From positions 9,619 to 73,618 of the forward strand of contig NZ_JBIBGL010000034.1 in NCBI RefSeq assembly GCF_042956465.1: a stretch of DNA of 64,000 nucleotides, read 5' to 3'. Made by a program: the position numbers and the translations under genes. Position 1 is the stretch's first letter; each line of letters begins with the position of its first letter. This DNA comes from Embleya sp042956465. Its GTDB lineage: Bacteria; Actinomycetota; Actinomycetes; Streptomycetales; Streptomycetaceae. Of this stretch, positions 1-7,380 are shown in pieces. The notes under the pieces were generated by a model. It was not told the origin of the DNA. It made no database searches and saw only the letters and a list, made by a program, of their open reading frames with translations.

Positions 1-513
1 GAGATCGCCGGCACCCGCTACGTGTACCCCACCCACCCGTTCGACGTGGTCGGCTGGGACGGCTGCCTGTACCCGTACGTGTTCAACATCTCCGACTTCG
101 AGCCGATCACCGGCCGGATCCACCAGCCACCGCCCGCACACCAGGTGTTCGAGGGCCAAGGCTTCGTGATCTGCAACTTCGTGCCGCGCAAGGTGGACTA
201 CCACCCGCTGTCGATCCCGGTGCCGTACTACCACTCCAACGTGGACTCGGACGAGGTCATGTTCTACTGCGGCGGCAACTACGAGGCCCGCAAGGGGTCC
301 GGGATCGGCCAGGGCTCGATCTCGCTGCACCCGGGCGGGCATTCGCACGGGCCACAGCCCGGTGCCTACGAGCGCAGCATCGGCATCGAGTTCTTCGACG
401 AGCTCGCGGTCATGGTGGACACCTTCCGGCCGCTGGGCGTCGGCGAGGGCGGCATCGCGAGCGAGGATCCGGGTTACGCGTGGACCTGGGCCGGGAAGGC
501 GCCTGGACCATGA
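1..513 (+). CDS. hmgA: Homogentisate 1,2-dioxygenase, C-terminal part (5' end outside window)
   Basis: The reading frame is open from the first base, so only the last 170 residues of a protein usually around 400 residues long are present. The enzyme is an Fe(II) dioxygenase that opens the ring of homogentisate to give 4-maleylacetoacetate in phenylalanine/tyrosine degradation. The segment YHSNVDSDEVMFYCGGNY carries the family's His and Glu iron ligands, and HPGGHSHGPQPG carries the next His. The stop codon overlaps the ATG of the following gene (ATGA), so the two are translationally coupled. fahA follows, which supports the pathway assignment. Confidence 0.95.
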   Translation, partial: EIAGTRYVYPTHPFDVVGWDGCLYPYVFNISDFEPITGRIHQPPPAHQVFEGQGFVICNFVPRKVDYHPLSIPVPYYHSNVDSDEVMFYCGGNYEARKGSGIGQGSISLHPGGHSHGPQPGAYERSIGIEFFDELAVMVDTFRPLGVGEGGIASEDPGYAWTWAGKAPGP

Positions 514-1382
514 GCGCACCCACCGACGCCCCCGAGACCCTGCACCAGGCCCTGTTCACCGGACTGTGGGACGACGCGGCGCTGTTCCCGCCCGGCAACG
601 CCCCGATGGCCGAGGCGGTGCCGGCCCACCGGCTGTACCGCACCGAGTGGTTCGCGCCGTTCGTACGCAACTTCCTGGTCGGCGCGGCGCACGTGCCCGA
701 CCTGCTCGACCTCGCCGATCCCGACGCACCGCTGCGGATCGTGCTCGTGGCCCCGGGCGGCCCCGCCACGGTGGGGCCCGCCGTACGCACCATCCTGAAC
801 ACCCCCGGGTTGATCCTGGAGGGCATCGAGGTCGCCGGCGACGGCGAGATCGGCAAGGCGGTCGCGGCGCTGCACGAACACCTGCCGGAGATGACGGCGG
901 GCTACGTCGAGGTCCTCAAGGGCGCGGGCCTCGACGCAGACCTGGACAATCTCGCCGGCACGTACGGGCGGCCCAAGTTCCGCACCGGCGGTACCGCCGC
1001 GCACGCGTTCCCGGACGAGGCCGAGCTGGCCGCGTTCGTGCACGCGTGCCGGATCCGCGAACTGCCGTTCAAGGTCACGGCCGGGCTGCACAACGCCGTG
1101 CGGCACACCGACCCGACCACGGGTTTCGAGCACCACGGTTACCTCAACCTGTTGCTCGCCACCCACCACGCCGTCGCCGGCGCCGAATCCGACGCGCTCG
1201 CGGACGTGCTCGCGATCCGCGACAGCGCCGAACTCACCCGGATGGCGCACCGGCTGACCCTGACCGAGCGCACCCGCCTGCGCGGCTACCTGACCTCGTA
1301 CGGCACCTGTAGCGTCGCCGAGCCGCTCCAGGACGCGCTCACGCTGGGTCTGCTCGGCGAGCCTCCGCACCACCGCGACTGA
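510..1382 (+). CDS. Conserved hypothetical protein in the homogentisate operon
   Basis: 290 residues, with the ATG inside the hmgA stop codon (ATGA overlap). I do not recognise a named family. Visible motifs are PKFRTGG (about residue 155) and PFKVTAGLHNAVRH (about residue 189), followed by HHGYLNLLLATH. The two Lys-containing motifs look like strand ends of a TIM barrel, but that is inference. There is no signal peptide or membrane segment, so it is probably cytosolic. It lies exactly where maleylacetoacetate isomerase would be needed, between HmgA and FahA, yet it has no glutathione-transferase features. A role in the isomerisation step or as an accessory protein is a hypothesis from context only. 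Confidence 0.85.
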   Translation: MSAPTDAPETLHQALFTGLWDDAALFPPGNAPMAEAVPAHRLYRTEWFAPFVRNFLVGAAHVPDLLDLADPDAPLRIVLVAPGGPATVGPAVRTILNTPGLILEGIEVAGDGEIGKAVAALHEHLPEMTAGYVEVLKGAGLDADLDNLAGTYGRPKFRTGGTAAHAFPDEAELAAFVHACRIRELPFKVTAGLHNAVRHTDPTTGFEHHGYLNLLLATHHAVAGAESDALADVLAIRDSAELTRMAHRLTLTERTRLRGYLTSYGTCSVAEPLQDALTLGLLGEPPHHRD

Positions 1383-1404
1383 TCCGATCGAGGAGCCCCA
1401 CGCC

Positions 1405-2625
1405 ATGCCCACCACCTGGGTCCCGCTGCCGACCGACACGGTGTACGGCATCGACAACCTGCCGTACGGCGTGTTCACCACCGACCGCGAACCGGATCGG
1501 CCGCGCGTGGGTGTGGCGATCGGCGACTTCGTGCTGGACGCCGGCGCGGCGGCGCACGCGGTGGGCGCGCCGGCCGACGTGCTGGACGCGCCGAGCCTGA
1601 CCGAGCTGATGGCGGCCGGCCGGGCGACCTGGAGCGCGGTGCGTGCCTCGCTCACCACCTGGCTGACCGACAGCGACCTGCGGGCGAGCGTCGAACCGCA
1701 TCTGATCCCGCGTCAGGAGGTGGTGCTCCGGCTGCCGTTCGAGGTCGCGGACTACGTCGACTTCTACGCCTCCGAGCACCACGCGACCAACCTCGGCAAG
1801 ATCTTCCGGCCCGGCTCCGAGCCGCTGACGCCGAACTGGAAGCACCTGCCCATCGGCTACCACGGCCGGGCGGGCACCGTGGTCGTCTCGCACACGCCGA
1901 TCGTGCGGCCCAGTGGGCAGCGCAAGGCGCCCACCGACGCGGCGCCCTCGTTCGGGCCCACCCGCCGACTGGACATCGAGGCCGAGGTCGGCTTCGTGGT
2001 CGGCACCGGCTCCGAACTCGGCACCCCGGTCGGCCTGGGCGACTTCGCCGAACACGTGTTCGGGGTGTGTCTGCTCAACGACTGGTCCGCCCGCGACATC
2101 CAGGCCTGGGAGTACGTCCCGCTCGGCCCGTTCCTGGGCAAGTCCTTCGCCACGTCGGTGTCGCCGTGGATCGTGCCCCTCGAAGCACTCGGCGCCGCGC
2201 GCGTGGCACCCCCCGCGCGCGACGTCGAGCCACTGCCCTACCTGGACGACCGCGCCGGCGAGCCGTGGGGCCTGGACCTGGCCCTGGAGGTCCGGCTCAA
2301 CGGCCACCTGATCTCCCGGCCGCCGTTCGCGGCGATGTACTGGACGGCCGCGCAGCAGCTCGCGCACATGACCGTCAACGGCGCGGCGCTGCGCCCGGGC
2401 GACCTGTTCGCCTCCGGCACGGTCAGCGGCCCCGAGGCGGATCAGCGCGGCGCGCTGATCGAGATCACCTGGAACGGCGAGAACCCCCTCAAGCTCCCGG
2501 ACGGGTCCACCCGGACCTATCTGGAGGACGGCGACGAGGTCACGATCACCGCTACCGCTCCCGGCCCGAACGGCACTCGTATCGGATTCGGCGAGGTAAG
2601 CGGGCGCATCCTGACCGCGCGCTGA
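1405..2625 (+). CDS. fahA: Fumarylacetoacetase
   Basis: 406 residues, close to the usual family length. It hydrolyses fumarylacetoacetate to fumarate and acetoacetate, the last step of homogentisate degradation. Known FAH active-site elements are all visible in order: VDFYASEHHATN (Asp metal ligand and catalytic His), DIEAEVGF (two Glu ligands), NDWSARDIQ (Asp ligand), GKSFAT (Lys) and GTVSGP (Thr). ATG start with AGGAG at 1391-1395, nine bases upstream. It lies 22 bases after the previous gene and is the last gene before a strong hairpin, so it ends the operon. Confidence 0.96.
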   Translation: MPTTWVPLPTDTVYGIDNLPYGVFTTDREPDRPRVGVAIGDFVLDAGAAAHAVGAPADVLDAPSLTELMAAGRATWSAVRASLTTWLTDSDLRASVEPHLIPRQEVVLRLPFEVADYVDFYASEHHATNLGKIFRPGSEPLTPNWKHLPIGYHGRAGTVVVSHTPIVRPSGQRKAPTDAAPSFGPTRRLDIEAEVGFVVGTGSELGTPVGLGDFAEHVFGVCLLNDWSARDIQAWEYVPLGPFLGKSFATSVSPWIVPLEALGAARVAPPARDVEPLPYLDDRAGEPWGLDLALEVRLNGHLISRPPFAAMYWTAAQQLAHMTVNGAALRPGDLFASGTVSGPEADQRGALIEITWNGENPLKLPDGSTRTYLEDGDEVTITATAPGPNGTRIGFGEVSGRILTAR

Positions 2626-2630
2626 CTCGA

Positions 2631-2661
2631 TGCCGGCTCCCGCAACTTGCGGGAGCCGGCA
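2631..2661 (+). terminator. Rho-independent-type hairpin after fahA
   Basis: Perfect 13-bp inverted repeat (2631-2643 and 2649-2661) with a 5-base loop, starting five bases after the fahA stop. There is no long T run, as is usual in actinomycetes; TTTC follows closely. Confidence 0.85.
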
Positions 2662-2849
2662 TTTCGCTGTGTGCGGGCACTCCACGATTGCTCGCGGCGG
2701 CCCGTACCAGGGGCCACGGCGGCCTCGTGCGGCTCTGCCGTGAGCTCCGGGCCGTCCGGCCGCGGGTTGCCGTCGATGCCGGCCACGAGCGTCCGCAGGG
2801 GCGGGCGAGCCACCCGGCGCGGACCCTCGTCCCGGTCATGCGCGGCGGA

Positions 2850-3341
2850 TCATCCGGTCCGGATCGCCCGGTGTTCGCCGCTTTTGTCGTAGTAGCCGGG
2901 GCCGGCCACCAGTGCGGTACGGAAGTACAGGCCTTCGCCGACCACGCCGTTGTTGTTGCCGTGGCCGGGCACGAACGGCTGCCACAGGGCCACCAGCAGC
3001 TCCGGGGCCACCAGCGACGCGCCCTCGGTCTCCACCCGCACGGGTGTCAGTTCACCGAGCAGTCGGGTGACGTCGACGGCGGGCGTGCCGAAGACGTCGA
3101 CGCCCAGACACAACACCGTGTCCGCGAAGTCGTCCTCGGACCGGTGCACCTCGATCGCCTCGACCAGTCCGTCCTTGTCGCTCACCACATGAATCGAGAG
3201 GTCCGCACCGAAGTGGGCGAACCCACGAGTGCGTCCCGACAGATCTCCTCCGAGTTCGCGCAGAGCCGCCTCTGCCTCGTCCATGGACATGCCGATCTTG
3301 ATCGGCCCTACGCCGTAAGGCGGATCCAACTCAAGCTGCAC
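2850..3341 (-). CDS. Hypothetical protein with N-terminal VGPIKIGMSMDEAE motif
   Basis: 163 residues from a GTG at 3339-3341. This start is preferred because GGGAG lies just upstream and the product then begins with a conserved-looking segment (LDPPYGVGPIKIGMSMDEAE). A longer frame opens at 3419 but adds a poor-looking N-terminus. It appears to be a small soluble alpha/beta protein without signal peptide or membrane segment, and I do not recognise a function. After its TGA the same frame stays open with GC-rich third positions for about 50 codons (see findings). It lies downstream of, and in the same direction as, the TerD-CAP gene, about 195 bases away. Confidence 0.75.
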   Translation of the reverse strand: MQLELDPPYGVGPIKIGMSMDEAEAALRELGGDLSGRTRGFAHFGADLSIHVVSDKDGLVEAIEVHRSEDDFADTVLCLGVDVFGTPAVDVTRLLGELTPVRVETEGASLVAPELLVALWQPFVPGHGNNNGVVGEGLYFRTALVAGPGYYDKSGEHRAIRTG

Positions 3342-3536
3342 GTGATCTCCCTCGCCTCGAACAACCGAGTATGGCGCACCCTCATCGGGGCCCCTCGCAC
3401 CCGGTTGCCGGTTCGGCACCCGTGGGCGACCCGCTGCCCGTACCCGAACGACAACGTTCCGGTCGCCGCCGGCACCGGCTTCGCCTTTGTACCCGTTCGG
3501 GTCAATCGAGCCGCCGCCGACACCGGCTCCGGGGCG

Positions 3537-4424
3537 TCAGCGCGGGGTGCCGAAGACCTGGGTCCACGAGGTGCCGTAGGTACCGCCGGTGACATACCCG
3601 ACACCGATCTCGGTGAACTCCGGAGTGAGGATGTTCCTGCGATGACCGGGAGAATCCATCCAGCCCTGGACCACCTCGGCCGGGCTCTGCTGGCCGCAGG
3701 CGATGTTCTCGCCTATCCGGCTGTACAGGTAGCCCGCCGCGATCGCCCGGTCCCACGGCTCGCGGCCGTCCGGATCGGTGTGCGAGAAGAACGCCCGGCT
3801 GATCATGTCCGCACTGAATGCCTGTGCACACGCCGTCAGTTGTGGCTGCGGGGCGAGCGGGCCCAGACCGTGCCGGGCCCGTTCGGCATTGGTCAGCTCG
3901 ACCACCCCGCGCTGGAACTCGGTGAGCCCCGACGGGGTTTGCGTCTCCTCCTCGACCTCGACGCCGAAGTCCCGAGCGATCCCGGCCAGCCCGTCCGCGT
4001 ACCCCTGACCCAGTGCGCGCACCTTCCAGCCCGCGCCGCGCCGGTAGATCTCCGCCAACAACAGCACCGTCTCGGTACGCGGCCGAGGCGGGGTGAACCG
4101 TGCCAACAGCGTGCCGCCCGCACCGGTGAGCGTCATCGCCGGCGGCGGCAACTCGCCCAGGGTGTGCGTGGTGTCCGCGGGGCTGACCACCACCGTCACC
4201 CGCACGGCGCCCGCCCGCAGGCCGCTCGGGTCCACCGTGACGGTGTCCCCGCCCAGGCGCACCCCGGGCGCGGAGAGCTGGTTGAAGAAGACGAAGTCCG
4301 CGTCGCCGGACACCTGTCGATCCTCACCCGTGATCAACGCGGAGATGTCGAACGGACCGGGCACGCGTACGCGCACCACGCCGCCCGGCAGGGATTGGTT
4401 CGCACCCGGGGGCAGTTCGTTCAT
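3537..4424 (-). CDS. TerD-domain / CAP (SCP/PR1) domain fusion protein
   Basis: 295 residues from ATG 4422-4424. Residues about 1-160 match the TerD stress-protein fold (LPPGANQSLPGG start, GDADFVFFNQ, GADTVTV-like acidic loops that bind calcium in the family, and the ETVLLLAEIYRR strand). Residues about 170-295 form a CAP domain with the expected His (FFSHTDP), Glu (GENIA) and GWMDSPGHRRNIL motif. CAP proteins are usually secreted, but no signal peptide is visible here, and TerD proteins are cytoplasmic or membrane-associated, so location is uncertain. It lies 91 bases downstream of the ABC-F gene on the same strand. Confidence 0.9.
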   Translation of the reverse strand: MNELPPGANQSLPGGVVRVRVPGPFDISALITGEDRQVSGDADFVFFNQLSAPGVRLGGDTVTVDPSGLRAGAVRVTVVVSPADTTHTLGELPPPAMTLTGAGGTLLARFTPPRPRTETVLLLAEIYRRGAGWKVRALGQGYADGLAGIARDFGVEVEEETQTPSGLTEFQRGVVELTNAERARHGLGPLAPQPQLTACAQAFSADMISRAFFSHTDPDGREPWDRAIAAGYLYSRIGENIACGQQSPAEVVQGWMDSPGHRRNILTPEFTEIGVGYVTGGTYGTSWTQVFGTPR

Positions 4425-4443
4425 GACCTCGGATTCTAACGAC

Positions 4444-4553
4444 GGATCAGACCCGGTGGCCCGGCCGTCCACGACCCGGATCGGACCTGGCGACCCCGGC
4501 CGGCCACGACCCGGATCAGAGCTCGGTGACCCGGCCGTCCGCGACTGCGATCC
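4444..4553 (-). repeat. Imperfect duplication of the ABC-F 3' end
   Basis: The segment at about 4444-4483 (GGATCAGACCCGGTGGCCCG and onward) resembles the sequence at about 4513-4553, which spans the last codons and stop of the ABC-F gene. A shorter third copy of the CACGACCCGGATC motif lies between them. This looks like a decayed local tandem duplication in the intergenic space. Confidence 0.4.
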
Positions 4554-6153
4554 GTCGGGTGGTGCGCACCGCGTCCAGCATCCGCCGGTCGTGCGTGACC
4601 AGGAGCAGGGTGCCCTCGTAGGACTCCAGCGCGGACTCCAACTGCTCGATCGCGGGCAGGTCCAGGTGGTTCGTCGGCTCGTCCAGAACCAACAGGTTGA
4701 CCCCCTCGGCCTGGAGCAGCGCCAGCGCCGCACGAGTGCGCTCACCCGGGGACAGTGTCGCCGCCGGGCGCAGCACGTGCGCCGCCTTGAGCCCGAACTT
4801 GGCCAGCAGCGTGCGCACATCGGCCGGAAGCAGGTCCGGCACCACCGCGCAGAACGCGTCCAGCAGCGGCCGGTCGCCCAGGAACAGCCCACGCGCCTGG
4901 TCCACCTCGCCGACCACGACACCCGAGCCCAGCGCGCCGTGACCGGCCGTCAACTCGACCCGCCCGAGCAGCGCCGCGAGCAGCGTGGACTTGCCCGCGC
5001 CGTTCGCGCCGGTGATCGCGACCCGGTCCGCCCAGTCGATCTGCAGCGTCACCGGACCCAGCGTGAAGCCGCCGCGCTCGACCACCGCCCCGTTCAGCGT
5101 GGCCACCACCGCGCCTGCGCGCGGGGCCGCGGCGATCTCCATCCGCAGCTCCCACTCCTTGCGCGGCTCCTCGACCACATCCAGGCGCTCGATCATCCGC
5201 TCGGTCTGCCGCGCCTTGGACGCCTGCTTCTCGCTCGCCTCGGATCGCGTCTTGCGGCTGATCTTGTCGTTGTCGGTGGACTTGCGGCGCGCGTTGCGGG
5301 TGCCCTTGTCCATCCACCCGCGCTGCATCCGGGCCCGGGCCTCCAGGTCGCCGCGTTTGTCGGCGTACTCGTCGAACTCCTCGCGCGCATGCCGGCGGGC
5401 CACCTCGCGCTCGGTCAGATACGCGTCGTAGCCGCCGCCGTAGCTGCGGATCTGCTGCTGGACCAGATCCAGCTCGACCACCCGGTCCACCGTGCGGGCC
5501 AGGAACTCGCGGTCGTGGCTGATCACCACGGTGCCCGCACGCAATCCGGTGACGAACTTCTCCAACCGGTCCAGACCGTCCAGGTCCAGGTCGTTGGTCG
5601 GCTCGTCGAGCAGGAACACGTCGTACCGGCTCAGCAGCAGCGACATCAGACCCGCGCGGGCGGCCTGACCACCCGACAGCGCGGTCATCTCGCGATCCAG
5701 ATCCACGGCCAGGCCCAGATCGGCGGCGACCTCCTCGGCCCGCTCCTCCAGGTCCGCGCCGCCCAGGTCCAGCCAACGATCCAGGGCAAGGCTGTACTCG
5801 TCGTCGGCGCCCGCGCGGCCCTCGACCAGGCCCTCGGTCGCGGTGTCGAGCGCGGCCTGCGCGGCGGCCACCCCGGTGCGCCGGGCCAGGAACGTCCGGA
5901 CCGTCTCGCCCGGCCGCCGCTCCGGCTCCTGCGGCAGATGGCCCACCGACGCGGTCGGCGGGCTCAGTTGGATGGACCCCGCCTCCGGCTCGGCCAGGCC
6001 GGCCAGGAGCCGCAAAAGGGTGGACTTGCCCGCGCCGTTCACCCCGACCAGGCCCACCACATCGCCCGGGGCGATCACCAGGTCCAATCCGGAGAACAGG
6101 ACACGGTCACCGTGTCCGGCAGCAAGGTCTTTGACGACGACTGTGGCGCTCAT
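4516..6153 (-). CDS. ABC-F family ATP-binding protein (ribosome-associated type)
   Basis: 545 residues with two ABC modules and no membrane domain, the ABC-F layout. Walker A motifs are GVNGAGKST (about residue 40) and GANGAGKST (about residue 380). Signature motifs are ALSGGQ and LSPGER; Walker B motifs are DVFLLDEPTNDLD and LLVLDEPTNHLD. A charged, Arg/Lys-rich helical linker lies between the modules. Family members act on the ribosome in translation quality control or antibiotic protection; which applies cannot be told. ATG 6151-6153 has no Shine-Dalgarno sequence; a TAGGAT-like -10 only 12 bases upstream suggests a leaderless or near-leaderless mRNA. Confidence 0.93.
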   Translation of the reverse strand: MSATVVVKDLAAGHGDRVLFSGLDLVIAPGDVVGLVGVNGAGKSTLLRLLAGLAEPEAGSIQLSPPTASVGHLPQEPERRPGETVRTFLARRTGVAAAQAALDTATEGLVEGRAGADDEYSLALDRWLDLGGADLEERAEEVAADLGLAVDLDREMTALSGGQAARAGLMSLLLSRYDVFLLDEPTNDLDLDGLDRLEKFVTGLRAGTVVISHDREFLARTVDRVVELDLVQQQIRSYGGGYDAYLTEREVARRHAREEFDEYADKRGDLEARARMQRGWMDKGTRNARRKSTDNDKISRKTRSEASEKQASKARQTERMIERLDVVEEPRKEWELRMEIAAAPRAGAVVATLNGAVVERGGFTLGPVTLQIDWADRVAITGANGAGKSTLLAALLGRVELTAGHGALGSGVVVGEVDQARGLFLGDRPLLDAFCAVVPDLLPADVRTLLAKFGLKAAHVLRPAATLSPGERTRAALALLQAEGVNLLVLDEPTNHLDLPAIEQLESALESYEGTLLLVTHDRRMLDAVRTTRRIAVADGRVTEL

Positions 6154-6154
6154 G

Positions 6155-6168
6155 AGGATACGAATCCT
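6155..6168. promoter_or_regulatory. Small palindrome/-10 candidate between divergent ABC-F and PIG-L genes
   Basis: AGGAT-ACGA-ATCCT is a perfect 5-bp inverted repeat immediately before the ABC-F start. On the minus strand it overlaps TAGGAT, a plausible -10 hexamer. It may be an operator or a leaderless promoter. No convincing -35 is seen. Confidence 0.35.
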
Positions 6169-6238
6169 ATCGGCCGCCGGCAGGATGACGACGTCCGCGT
6201 GGCACCGGCCCGTGCGGCCACCTGGGAAGGACCAAGCG

Positions 6239-6985
6239 ATGACCACCGAACCCCGGCCCGAACCGTACGAGGCGCTGCCCGAGGACTGGGAGAGCGCCGT
6301 CGCCATCGTGGCGCACCCGGACGACCTCGAATACGGCGCCGCCGCCGCGATCGCGCGCTGGACCCGGCAGGGCAAGCACATCACGTACGTCATGGTCACC
6401 AGCGGCGAAGCCGGCATCGACGGACTCGATCCGGACGAGTGTCGCCCGCTGCGCGAGGCGGAACAGGTCGAGTCGGCGCGGATCGTCGGCGTGGACACGG
6501 TCGAGTTCCTCGGTTACCCGGACGGCGTGCTCGAATACGGCCTGCCGCTGCGCCGCGACCTGTCCCGCGTGGTTCGCCGGCACCGGCCCGAGATCGTGAT
6601 CACCGGCAACTTCCGCGACACCTGGGGCGGGGTCATGCTCAACCAGGCCGATCACATCGCGGTCGGCCGGGCGGTCGTGGACGCGGTGCGCGACGCGGGC
6701 AACCGCTGGGTGTTCCGCGAGCTGCTCGCCGAGGGGCACGAGCCGTGGGGCGGGGTGCGTGCGGTGTGGGCGGCCGGTTCGCCGCAGGCGCGGCACGCGG
6801 TGGACACGACCGAGGACTTCGCCCTCGGCGTCGCCTCGCTGGAGGCGCACGCGGCCTACCTGGCCGGGCTGGGCCAGGGGCAGATGGCGGACGCGGGGGA
6901 GTTCCTGGAGGGCATGGGCCGGGCGGCCGGAGCGCGCCTGGGCACCCGGTTCGCGGCCTCGTTCGAAGTCTTTCCGATGGCATGA
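6239..6985 (+). CDS. PIG-L (LmbE/MshB-like) deacetylase
   Basis: 248 residues. The N-terminal AHPDD (His26, Asp28, Asp29) is the zinc-binding signature of PIG-L family N-deacetylases, followed by VTSGEAGIDG and NFRDTWGG. The later QADH motif supplies the further His. Family members remove acetyl groups from amino sugars or from mycothiol intermediates and conjugates; the substrate here is unknown. ATG 6239 is preceded by GGGAAGG (from about 6224). It is divergent from the ABC-F gene. No signal peptide, so cytosolic. Confidence 0.92.
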   Translation: MTTEPRPEPYEALPEDWESAVAIVAHPDDLEYGAAAAIARWTRQGKHITYVMVTSGEAGIDGLDPDECRPLREAEQVESARIVGVDTVEFLGYPDGVLEYGLPLRRDLSRVVRRHRPEIVITGNFRDTWGGVMLNQADHIAVGRAVVDAVRDAGNRWVFRELLAEGHEPWGGVRAVWAAGSPQARHAVDTTEDFALGVASLEAHAAYLAGLGQGQMADAGEFLEGMGRAAGARLGTRFAASFEVFPMA

Positions 6986-7380
6986 CGATCAGCCGACGAG
7001 TGCCCGTTGCGCTGCCCGGCTGATGCACAGGCAGTGCTCCAGCCGGGGTCGGGTGCCACCGCGACTCGGCCCGATTCGCGGCGGGGTGGCGTTGCGCACC
7101 TCCACCGCCCCCGCCGCGTCGCCGACCGTGGCGTAGTCCACCGCGACGAAGTTCACCGGCCGGCCGCGCCGCGCCTCACACGCGCCGGCCCGGTCGGCCG
7201 GGCCGAATTCAGTCCGACCGGACGCATGTGGAACGGCCGGGCCCAAGCGGTACTCGTCCGCCCGGCCGGACCGGCACCCTACGGCCCGGCCGGACCGACT
7301 CGCCCGGGCCCGGCCGGGCGAACGTCCGTCAGCCCGGCCGGCGTTCGAGGCCGGGCGGGCCGCGGGCCGGCCACGCGGCG
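6986..7380. other. 395-bp gene-free stretch rich in CCCGGCCGG motifs
   Basis: This lies between the convergent PIG-L and DegT genes. No frame reads like a protein. From about 7240 it carries many near-copies of the short motif GCCCGGCCGGACCG, ending in the hairpin repeat listed separately. It probably serves only as a convergent termination zone. Confidence 0.6.
7328..7360. repeat. Dispersed-type hairpin repeat resembling the Streptomyces intergenic CAGCCCG...TTGAGG element
   Basis: GTCAGCCCGGCCGGCGTTCG followed by AGGCCGGGCGG. Arms GCCCGGCC (7332-7339) and GGCCGGGC (7349-7356) are fully complementary with a 9-base loop. Many Streptomyces genomes carry short intergenic hairpins of the form CAGCCCGTCCGGCG-TTGAGGAC; this is a clear relative. 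It could act as a terminator for the minus-strand sugar operon that ends at 7381. Confidence 0.6.

Noticed and set aside
2517..2813. Minus-strand 98-residue frame from GTG 2813
   Set aside because: It would run through the fahA terminator hairpin and the fahA 3' end. The codon signal is limited to its first part and is reported instead as an open continuation of the upstream frame.
4093..7023. Long plus-strand frame across the ABC-F gene
   Set aside because: Antisense shadow of the ABC-F ATPase, which has intact motifs on the minus strand.
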